The notes below the pieces were generated by a model that was given only the letters and a program-made list of their open reading frames with translations, did no database searches and was not told the DNA's origin. Positions 23,001-35,000 of a DNA stretch of 64,000 nt are shown here, piece by piece (the stretch's first letter is position 1; every line of letters starts with the position of its first letter). The position numbers and the translations under genes are program-made. Source of the stretch: Aplidium turbinatum (lineage: Eukaryota > Chordata > Ascidiacea > Aplousobranchia > Polyclinidae); assembly GCA_918807975.1 (NCBI GenBank), contig OU964926.1, positions 25,551,996 through 25,615,995 of the forward strand. Reading direction: 5' to 3'.

Positions 23001-26000
23001 GGTTGTCAGAAAAAATAACTCCTGCAAAAAATTTTTGAATTTGAAATTGATTTAGAGGTGGCCCTCCCCCCCTAAAGTTTTGCGCCCTCCTCCAAAATAC
23101 CAAATCTGCATATCTCAAAAACTGCTTGAGCTAGAGATACGGTTTTTGTGTCAAAAGATGCAGAAAGCATGATTTCCTATCTGCTTTCTGAACAGTGATT
23201 GCGTCTATCTTGAGTAGAAAAGCAGTTATTTAGAAAAAACCTGTTTTCGGTATTCTAGCACAAAACAGTGCTAAACAAGTATTGTGGCCCAAGCTATTCA
23301 ATAAACAAAGTTCATAAACTAACCTGTAAAACTGGTAAAGCAATAAACGAAATAAGTATTCCTAAACTTTTATGCATTCATGCATAGCTAAAATGCCCGT
23401 TTTTTATCATATTCCTTGGAGAAACTCCTGAGCGTGGAATCCGCTTTCAAGCTTCAGGTGCTATGCATCGCACTTGTTGGATGGCGAAGGCGATTTATGC
23501 AAAAAGCTTGGTATGCATTTATGGTATCTGTCCGAAGAAATGGTTGGTCTAGCCTTGTTTGACTCTCGATTGTCTGTGGAAAGTAAAAAGCTAATGGTGG
23601 CAACCATGTTAGATGAAACAGGAGAACGTCCACCAAGGAGACCAAGCATCAAAGTAGATGCGTTTCTTAGCAATAAGGGTCTAGATCAGTATTGCACCTC
23701 TAATTCAAAATGGCTTCTTCAGCTGTTGGTGTTGGGTGAAAATGAAGCAATAATTATACTTTCAAAGGATCCTGCTCATTGGACTGAAGATGGTGCATTT
23801 ATTCAAGCTTTACACATGGCGAAGGGACTTTCAGTAGTCAATGACAGAGCAGAGAGAGGAGTTGCTCTAAGTCTAATCCAGGATTTTAACAAAATCTTAA
23901 CTGAAGATGAGTACCAACTTCAGTTTCTTTTGCAAGTTGTTACTGAACACAGGAAACTGTTTCCAAATTCCAACAAGAACAATATTGTCTATTCTTCTTC
24001 GTTTAAACTTTAAACCTTCTTTGTTACTCCAGGGGTCAAGGGCTCTGTCTTTTACCACTCTTGGGCAGTGGCGATGCTGTTTAGATGCTTGAGCAGGTGT
24101 TGAGCAGCAATCCTTTGATTCGTCCATTGATTCGTCATCCAGTTCAAGCAGACCACGCACACCATTTGGTGCAGTTACAGATGGTGTGGTCTGTGGTTTG
24201 TTCCTCTTTGCCACACTCACAGATTGCGGATGGAGCCATCCCCCATTTGTGCATGTTGAAGCGGAATTGTCTGACTCCAGTAGGCTAGCCCAGTACGCAG
24301 GCGGTTGAGCCGCACCCAGGCCTTCCTTGGCAAATTATCCATTCCGGTTGGATGGCGGCTGGTGTCGGAGATACAACTTTAGAGTCTTGAGGAGTTCTTC
24401 TTTCACTCTGAGCTCCATTTGCTGTCCTCCCAGGTAGCCGCGCTGATGGATTGGTCTTCAGCGGTTTTCATCAGGAGTTGTGCGTCACATACAAATGGGT
24501 GTCTCGATTTCAGTTGCCGAGGATGCTCGATTGCTCGCTCACAGATTCGTAGAGATTTGAGTGGAGCAAGTGGTTGGGGTTCGTAGTGCGGCGAGAAAGA
24601 GACAGGATGGCTTCTTCGCGACGAAACTCAGCTGGTTGGTTGCCTGCAAGGACAGGGAAATTGTCCGATGGTGTAGGTCGCAGACATCCTGTCACGATAC
24701 GCAAGGCAATATGTAAAATATTGTCAATAATATCGCTTCTTCCAGTATGATACTGACCAGAATTACATTTTGAAATGAATATCGTTACCAGTGTTCCCTC
24801 TAAGGTGCAAAAATTAAGACAAAAAAAAAGAAATTTTGTAGACGGTTGCGTGGTCACAAAAAAGGTTGTAAAATCAAGATTTGGTCAAATGCGTTTTTTC
24901 TAAATAACTGCGTTTCTACTCAAGATAGATGCATTCAATGTTCAGAAAGCAGATAAAAAACCATGTTTTCTGCATCTTTTAACACAATAACTGTATCTCT
25001 AGCTCAAGTGGTTTTCGAGTTACGCAGATTTGGTATTTCGAGGGAGGGCACAGAACTTTAGGGGGGGAGGGCCACCTCTAAATCAACTTCAAATTAAAAA
25101 AAAATTTGCAAGAGTTATTTTTTCTGACAACCTCACCATTTGAAAGGGTGTCCCAAGCAAAATTCAAAAACTCAATTTTAAGAGCCACCCTAGTTCGCAC
25201 GACGAAGAAAGAAATTTTGTCTTTTTTCTCCTACTTATATAAATGTTTGAAAATTTCTTTTGTTTTTCTTAATTAAAAATTCTACTAAGGTGTTGCGATC
25301 GTGGCCACATCTTTAACTGATTGTTCTGTACAGGGCCGTTGACAAGATTTCTCGGGCTCGGTACCAGTTTATTTTCGGGCCCCCTTCATCGACAATGTTA
25401 TGAATATAAAGGTTGTGTACAAACTTTTATTAATGTGCTGTTAAAATGAGGAGGACACATGCCGTGCAAAGTAGAAAATTACGAGGAATATCATTTATAT
25501 ACCGATAGCCTATATATCATTATATTCTCAAAGATTTGTTGTATCCACGAATTTCTCCAACTGCGCTATTACGCATTAGAGATTTCTCCCTAATCCGCGA
25601 AAACCTTGCTCTCAATCACGATCTTCGTCGGTATGTTTAAAGTTGTAGGAGTTTTCGGCTGAAATTAATTCTTTGTAAAGTAGGCGCAAGTAGCTACTGT
25701 AGAAGTGATTACCACTAAAAAATATATATATTCAGAATTAAAGAGTGGGAGAAGAAAAATATTTCGTGCTTTTGAAAATAAATATCGTGGTTAGGAAAAT
25801 CACTATACCCTGAAGGGGGCCCGGTACTTTGCAATCTGACGGCTGAAGTGATTGTTTTAACCTCTGATGGCAATTCCTTTAGATCTGATTATATTAAGAT
25901 ATTGATAATGTTGGAAGTCGCGGGTAATCTTTTAAATACGGGCCCCCTAAATATTCCGGGCCCGGGTTCAAAAGTACCCCCTAGACCCCCCCAGTCAACG

Positions 26001-29000
26001 CCCTTGGTCCTGTATTGGTATTTTGTATGCACGCTATTATGTCCGCGTTTTGGCCCTTTCACCTTTTTTTAGATCAGGATTCAATCTATTATGTTTGGCA
26101 TATATTGTTTTTTGTTGTGATGGTTAAAAATAAAAACAAACTGAACTGAACATTGCTTAGTTTGTTTGTTTGTTTGTTTATTGGCCGCTGCAAAAAAATA
26201 TGTACAATAAATCAAAACACAATGTACAGTAAAACTGTTGAAAAGTTTACAATAAAAAAAAAAAACGAGTAAAAAATGATGGTGGCATCACAGCAGCGGG
26301 AGGCTGCGAAGTGACCGTTCAAGGTCTTCAAGTCAAGCAGCCACCCTTAACTCATCAATGATAATTATAATTGAATAATTGAGACAAAGAGATAATAGTA
26401 CATAAATAACGGTGAAGCTGTCCAAGATGATAAGAAGTCAAAAAACTGATTAGTAGGTTAATTTAGCATTTGTTTAATATGAGTCAATAATTTTCTTTTT
26501 GTACATTCTTTTAAAAGTTGTGAATGAGGATTTGCGAATTTCATCTGATATATTATTCCAAATTTTTGCGCCAGAGTATTTTATTGAGCGTTGTAGTTTT
26601 GTGGTTGTGTATCGATAATAATAGTAATCTAGGTTGGTCGAGTTTCGAGTAGAAAAGTTGTGAATTTGGTTACATTTTTTAAAGTATAGTTTTGAAAAGT
26701 GTCGGGTAATGTTGACACATGGAAGTCGTAACAGCTGTAACCCACATGGAAATCGTAACACACATGGAAATCGTAACAAGCTTAGACGTAACAATCGTAG
26801 CTAAATGGTAAAGCGGCGGTCGAATACCCTTGTGGCAGAATTAGTGGTGCGATACTGACGAGCCCAGCTTCATGGGCGAAACACGGTGTCTATCGCTGTC
26901 AATTCTTGCTACAAATCAGCTGCCGAGAAACATAACTCTTTGAAGGTTGGGGGGCTGCTGTCAATTCAACTTTTTTGTATCAACAGTTGTATCTCTAAAA
27001 CCACTGAGGCTGCGACTACGAGATTTCTTGGCTTTTCCTAACTTTTATTTACCTCTATTGAGCTGAAATTTTGAGCGAATAAAGGTTATAAATTGAGAGA
27101 TAGGGCAAAGTAGGGCGTGTTGTCACAGGGGCGTGTTGTCACAGCACGATTTCCATGTGATAACCCAAGCGTATAACTACGAGTTTTCAATGGAAGACAT
27201 AGTTTTCAGTTCTCTTTCGTACAGGCAGTGAAGGTTAATAAATTTGTCACAACAGCAAAAATTATGAGGAGTGCCATTGAATTTTGGGGAAAATCAGGTT
27301 TTATAACTAAACTATGGTCTGGCAAACTAAGGTATGATCATATGTTCATAACTGACCAGGAAAGATACCATTCGTTTGCTTTAAGCCTGCTCTTTTCATC
27401 ATACCAAACAGATAAGACATGCAAGTAAAGATGTACACATGGTTGTTGAAACCACGAGGCGTGTTGTCGCAGCTATGACTACACGCCCCATGGTGTGCAT
27501 TTTTGATGTTCAGAAACATAAAAAAATATTTTTGCTCATACAACGAGGTAATATGCGTATTTGTTAAAATACAACGCTTTTTAAAAAACAATTAATATTA
27601 GATAAATGATATACATATATAGGCAGTGTTGTACGTTGACGCTGAGGCTAGCGCCGTCAGTTTATTTTTTAGTTAACGGAAGTGATAGCGCCGTCAACTA
27701 TTTTGTCGATTTTAAGCGTCAAGCGCTATGCGTCATTTTTCGTTTTCATGGAAAATCTCGTTTTACAATGAGAGTTAAGTTTTGTTTGACCTTTTGACTT
27801 TCTGACTGATAGCAATGAACAATCTTTTTCTGTGGCAGCTGTTCCTCTATCCAATTATGCAGCTTCAAGTTTGTTTATCGTATCCTGGGTAAATCTGAGT
27901 CGAGAAAAGACGAAATCGTCTTTCACAGCTCGAAACAGTCTCAAAAACCAAACTCGTTAGAAGTCGAATACTTCCGTTGTGTGAGACCCTGGCTAAAATA
28001 GCGCTGACGCTGACGTCGTCAATTTCTTTTAGAGCTTACGCAGTACTTTGCGCCGTAAAATTTTTAGGCAATTCGCGCTGACGCTGACACCGTCAATTTA
28101 TTTCATTGACGCGTACAACACTGTATATAGGCTATTCGATAGTGATACATAATTCTCAAGATGACATTTTTATTGCTTTTGAAAATGGGCATAAACTTTT
28201 TACCAATATGTTGTAAATTAATTTCTTTGCATTTCGCATATTTTTTTAATCATTCCGCCTGTATTAAAACCATTTTTTATTGGTATCTGTCATGTTTTAA
28301 TCATAAAGCATGTGCAGAAATTTTGTGACAACACGCCCCGTGCTCTGTGACAACACACCCACTATCTAGCATCTCGATAAAATTGGCACAGAACGAGATA
28401 TATGCTGATTTGTAAAAATTGTGACAACACGCCCCACCTTGCCCTATAAGGCATTTTTCAGGACATCCTCTGAAATATTTCATATTCTATTGTTCAAAAT
28501 TTTTCCACCAGATGGATGAAAGTAATTAATTTGGCCTTCCTAACTGTTTCACAGCGTGAAGGAAGTTGGCTTTATGTAAAACTATGTAAAAATGTTTTAA
28601 TCACAACATTGCAATGCATGTCCTTCATTACTCTACCAAAAAATAATGTGTAAACTCACGCTACAATTACAGTCATAAGTCACCTCAACATTTCAACGTA
28701 TATGAGCATTTCTAAAATTCACATAGTTTTAGTTTTCGGATATGCTCAGCGTGAATAATTTTACAAAGTGAATCCCACATTTTGAAACCGTGCCTTAAAA
28801 AATAACAGAGATATTACTCCTAAAGCATAAGAAGAATCGACAGCCACTCCCCCCCCCAAATTGAGCAAGACTCCAGGAGCCCAACCTTCTAAGGGTTAAT
28901 ATGCACATCTGCTGATTCTCTGGTAAATGATTTCGTACTTTCCTCATGTTGACGCTCGCCACAACGACAAGTTATGAGGGATATTTGTACAGGTTAACTA

Positions 29001-32000
29001 ATTCATAGTTTTATATTGTCGTTATCTAAACACAATTAATGTTCACCATTTCCATGTTACTTTATCTTGCAGGCTAACAGAGGAAGAAGCTCGTTTACGG
29101 ACAAACACGTACACGTCACTTCTAATATCACGTCATCCGTTGGAAAGAGTTGTATCAGCTTACATCAATAAACTAAAAGCAAACGATACATACTTCCGAG
29201 AACGGATTGGGAAACCGGCTGCTCTCCAGCAAGCAAGTGGACATCTACATGGCGTGGGAAGAAGGTATAAAAGAATCATCATAATATGAATAATCACGCA
29301 ACAAAATACTACAACATAAATTATGAGGTCATAAAATACTTCTATATTTTCTGGTGGTGAATTACTTGCTATGAAGATGATACTCTGAGTTTCTTGAAAT
29401 AATCGTAAGGAGATTTTCCAATTAAACTCGCCTATATTATCGCAGTGGAAAAAGTCACTTATAAAAGCTTAAATTGTTTTAGACTTTTGAGTTTTTATGC
29501 CGTGTACCCAAGTAGAACACACAAAAACTCGGATGCATAAAACACAGTGACAAAATTGACGCCGTCAATTTGACGGCACCAACTTTTTGTTGACGCTGAG
29601 GCTAGCACCGTCAATTTATTTTTTAGTTGACGGAAGTGATAGCGCATTCGACTATTTTGCCGATTTTAAGCGTCACGCACTATGCGTCAGTTTTCGTTTT
29701 CATGGAAAATCTCGCTTCACAATGAGAGTTTCACAATGTATTCTGGCCAGCACGACTCATCCGAATAACCCGCTTTCGAGTCAGTTGGAGTAGCTACCTG
29801 GATTACAAGCGGAAGAAGTTCGCCAAAGGGTGATCACTCATATCGTGAGCAGTATCGAGAACGAGGGATCAGAGAGAGAAAGCAAAAAGTCAATGAATGT
29901 CATCGCGGAGGGGTTGAAGATACTTTATTTCAAGAGCTCTATGCTCCTGAAAAAAGCGATGTTGGTACAGTGGACTTCGTTAAAATAAGATTTGATGCTA
30001 AGCCATCACAGCACGCTTGGAACAATGACATGTGGACCATGCCAAACTGGTTCATGTGTCAGCTCATACATACAGCAATCACATAATTACAGACGATGAC
30101 ATCGAGAGTGACAGCGATAAGCTTTAGTAATACTTGATCCATGTGCTTTCTTTACGCTGATTATGTCAAGAGTCTACATGGCCATATCGTATGAACTCTT
30201 TATGCCTGCTTAGTTTACTCAAATATATATAGAAGTTCACCGGGTTTTTTAAAAACCGATACACTGTTAATGTTTATTTTTAATTGTTTTGGCGGCCATC
30301 TCGGATTGCCATAATGAATTAATAGGCTATCAGATAATTCAACAATTCTGAGAATGGTCTCATTGACCTTACAGGGTATGAAAATCTAAATATAGACACC
30401 AAAACTACATGTTTTGGTCATAATTATAATGACCGAGTTATGGCCAATTTACTGTTATGTTAATGTTTTGGCGGCCATCTTGGAAGCCATCTTGAAAATA
30501 ACCATTTTCTTGAAGTGGGATTCCTTAAAATTTTGAATATGTCAATACTGACACCCAATACTAATCAAATCAGGTGAAAAACCTTTTGTTGAAATTTTTT
30601 GGGGTAAGGGTACCATTTGTCATAAATGCCCTTAAATATTAACAGTGAAGGATAGTTTAACGTACAGAAATATTCCTCTGATACAGAATTCTAAAATGGT
30701 GCCAATTAATGCGAATCAATTCATTCAGAGCATTGTTACCAGAATGCAAATTAGACTTTGCGCTAATGCCGACACTGACAATGGTCAGCTACTGGTTGAT
30801 ATTGCAAACTTGCAACCTCAAAATATAATCGAAGGAAATTTGCGCCATGGAGTAGCAGAGGTGAGAAGAATTTGTAGAGGCTTTGACATTGATGAGAGAC
30901 TTAAGTGAAAAAGTTGTAATTGTGCCCAATAATTTGAAGCCTTTCTTGACAGCTATTTCAACTTTATCTTGTTCGAATGTTTGACAGCAGAATGTGAACG
31001 TGATTTCAGTTTAATGAACAATCTTACAATCGGAAACTTCACTCTGTCAATCTCGGTGACCGGGCCTGCGTCAATGATTCAAAGCCTCTACAAGTATGCG
31101 AAACTGTGTCAGGATTAAGCTTTGTAAGAAGCTTTCCCAGTCCGAGGATAAAAATTCAATCAATCATCGCAGGTTTAAGAGTATCTTTGTTCATTGAATT
31201 AATGTGAGCAGTTTGATGTCTATTAATTGCAATGGACCACCTGTGGCTCAATTTACCGCTAAAAAATATGTAAGATCCTGGCTGCTGAACCACCAATCAG
31301 CTAAGGATACTAGATCCAAAATTTGTAAAGAGGATAAAGATGTAGATTCCTCTCGGAAGGCTGTTTGGAATGTATATATAGAAAAGTAAACAATTTTGTA
31401 CCTCTCGTCCAACTTTGGTCGAATAAAGATTAGTTATTTAGCATGTTATGTATTATTAATCAATTTGGCAAATCTGACAATATACCCTGTGCTATTTTTT
31501 ACGAATACCGCACTGACCTCAACTGTTTAAAAAATGGTATTGGCAGACAGTGGCGGCTCGTGCCATGGGGCTGCAGCCCCACCTGAAAGAACGAGAAGAG
31601 GGAAAATATGTTTTTCTCTGTGTTTGTCCGACCCGGTTACTTTTTTCACTTAACCCTTTGCTTTTCAACGTTTTTTTGGAAATTAACTGCTCAAGGGGGG
31701 GCCGTTTTTGGATCAAATTCAATCAGCTGTTACGTGTTATCCGCTGATGCTATTTCAACAGAAGTTGCACTGGTGTAAAAGCAAATCATTTGTCTATAAG
31801 TTTGAAAACTCATTATTTTAAAATTTTATATGTTAAACTTGATATTTCAATTTTTGCAAAGGTACCCAAAAACGACAATTTTGATTTAACTTGCCGCCTT
31901 TAATTAACCGTGCTAATCCGATTTCATGCAAACTTCTAAATAACAAAGAGCTCGATCGAACGCACGAAGTGTGTGTGCGGTGTGCCGAATCATTGCATTG

Positions 32001-35000
32001 ATTAGAATTTACGACTTGCGAGCAAATCTTATTGTAAGCTACTCACTGATTCTAAAATAGTTACAATCAGAGTAATAGTGTTACACGAATTTGAAAAAAA
32101 CAAAACTGCGTTTGTTGTCTTACATTTTTATCCTAAACTAATGCATTCCGAAACTCATGGCTAGCTTCTAGTTTTATGGAACCAAATTTCTCATAAGTAA
32201 CACCTTAGCCTGCTTGAATAGCTGTTTACATCTTCGTTTGTGTATTTTAGGTCTACAATTGAGTTTGTAGTATGAATATTTTTAGTAGAGAGAAGACAAT
32301 TGAACAAGTTGTTGAAATAATCTGAAATTTCTAAGTTCAAATTAGGTGCTTTTGAAATTGTGGATTTGTGTCAAGTCGCATCACAAATATCATGCAGGCC
32401 ACATCATAAGTCATTTCGCTTACGGGTGTTTATAAACATGACTCATAAATTACATCCACAAAAAATACAGCATTTACATCAACAAAGCTAAGTTCGAAGC
32501 TCACTTTTTATTGAAGATTGTGTCAATCAATTTGAAAATACATTTTTAGTCAGCCAGCGTCGAAATAATGCAACAGCGAATTGAGGAACATGCGTAAACA
32601 AAGGAAATGTGAAATAACCCACAGTCAGCAAATCTACATAAATTTAACGTTTACAAATGTTGAATCAATGTAAAAGGACTGGATTGCTGACTGGGTCCTT
32701 ATTGTTTGAAGCACTAAAAATACGCGTAAAAGCGACAACGTCAGCAAGGCAGTGATTATGTTTCTGGCCAAAAAAAAAATAACGTTTGACTTCAAAGATA
32801 AAAATGATTATAACGAAGCTTCAAAGTTTGTCGTAAAACATTTTACTGAGATACAATAAACATAATCATTCTGTGCCAGATTGTGAGAAGACTTCCTAGA
32901 TTCTTTCCAACCATTTGCATGATTGCAAATTATTTTCTATAACTTTACATTGCTAAAAAATGGCTTCTTTGTTGAAACAACGTGGCTACAATTCTATAAA
33001 AAATTCTTAGGCCTACTACATTGAAGTAATGAAATTTTTTTTGTGATTTTGCTGATGACGTTTTACAATATCCGAGAAGTAAAAAATAATAATGATGAAT
33101 TATTTTACAAAACCGTGGTTTGCAAGTGCTTCACAAAAAATTGTTGGGGGAAAATTTACTATTAGACGTAAAACGTTTGTAAAAGAAAATTGTCGGTTTA
33201 CGTATTTATAATGTTTATTGCGCTGTTATCGAATTATAAACTGCCTGTAGGCTATTGTCTACCTTTGTGGTTGCCGGCCAGCTTAGAGCAGCATGCAAAC
33301 TAAGCGTTTGTGGTATTTGCATCGTGTTATGATTCTCGAAAATTTCCCACAAGGTCTTTATTTTTATCGTGATATTTTGTGCCTCTTCTGTCCTAAACTT
33401 GAAGTTATTGTGCAGCACTATCCACATCGGTTTTTAGACTCAGTCTTCATTGAAAATCTTTTGTGTGGTGCATCATTTCAAGTAGTGTCTTCCCCTAAAC
33501 TGTTACACAAATCGCCCAGAACCAGGTTGATTATTATGTATCTTACAGCAGTTGAGAGCCCGTTATTGTATGTGTGGAATTATTACTGTAGATGTCTGAC
33601 TAAATTCATGCCAAAGTCGAGCAAATTCTGCTTTCGGGATCCTTGCCGTTATTTACTGTATTTTTTGTTGATAAGTTTAGGCAGCATTTTTCCAAGATAA
33701 ATGAAGACATCGGTATTGTTCGTCACTTAGATTTAGTTTTCTCAGCATTATTTATTCATTCTTTGATCCACTAGTTTGTCCCACTTTTGGTATAATCGGA
33801 TCGTTTATAAATGGCGGGTCTTCACAATAGCCGGCCTCTTATACATTGGCGCAACGTATTCAGATGTTGAATCAATGATGAAGAAAGCTGATTTGTTGTT
33901 TGTCTTATGTGACGCCTAAATTTATGCCTCGTCTACAGTACAAAATATTTTGTAATGTACATTGTGTACATTGTACATTTTGTTTGTAGGCCTACATTAC
34001 AAAATATTTTGTAATATTTTATTATCATCTTTTGTAATATTTTATTATCATCATTATCATTATCATCTATTATATTATCATCTTATATTATCATCTTATT
34101 ATCATTATCATCATTTTATTATCATTATCTATCATCTATCATCTTATCATTATCATCTTTATTTTGCGCTCTTTGGAACAAAACACAGTGCACTGTGAAA
34201 CAAAAATACAGGACATAACAACAAGTAGGCGACATAAAGCAGTGAAGGGACGCCATCGAGTTAGCTGCTACGTGTAAATGGAGCCTATCTCATAATTTTG
34301 AGTGTATCTCACAATTACTGTTTGCAAAAACGCTATTTCTCCGGCTTCTCCCAAAAGCATTTGCAGTGATACATTTCCTCAATTGCAAGTTTTGTCAATG
34401 AGAGCATTTCCATAGAACGTTTATTTCGAAACCAGGTTTTCGTGTCTTTATCCAAGAGAAGATTTCTTATTGTAACGTTTTTTATTCGTCAATGAATATT
34501 ATCTGCTTGAAACAACTGTTTTGAATAGTTTGTGGCCTCCATAGCCTACTGTTTTGATCGTGGATTGCTATTCTTCTTTGTAGAGCTGATAACGCAAAAA
34601 AGCTTGCTATTATTGTTTCTAATTAACAGCTTTGCGATCACTGGCTTTTCTTTGCAGCATAAGAAATAACGCGCTTTGTATTATTGAGGTCAAACCGTGG
34701 CCTGGGTCAAACCAAACAAAAGAAAGCAAGAGGATGCTTCTCTCTGCTCGCGCATATCGATGCACGAAGCAATTATGAGCTTATGGCTTGTCATCGCAAT
34801 GTAATCCATTTCACGCTTTGCTGGAAGTTAGCTAGAAACAGCAAAAATTCACCAAAATCTTGAATTTACAAGAAAACTACACAACTTTTAGCATCAAATT
34901 TAATATCATCAGATCCGCCTGGCAATTTTAGGAAAAGTCAAGAAAAACCAAGTGCATGGCGTTACTGTGCTTCAAATAATTAAAGGAAATATGAGGGGGG

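Larger units (their letters stand above)
22929..25193. mobile_element. Long-TIR DNA transposon of unclear superfamily
   Basis: Inverted repeats of about 300 bp (22929-23241 and 24893-25193) begin CTAGGGTGGCTC and end GAGCCACCCTAG. The direct flank TTCGCA (22923-22928, 25194-25199) is a perfect 6-bp TSD, and removing the element restores the LINE text. It carries one 179-codon frame (23474-24013) and a nested minus-strand LINE piece (about 24058-24800). I cannot place it by TIR alone; 6-bp TSDs are unlike hAT, piggyBac or mariner. Confidence 0.85.

Noticed and set aside
33293-33700. 135-codon frame as a host gene
   Set aside because: No family motif, unlikely composition, no splice context, and it lies inside a decayed hAT.
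33995-34165. CRISPR-like regular repeat
   Set aside because: It is a short-unit microsatellite without spacers.
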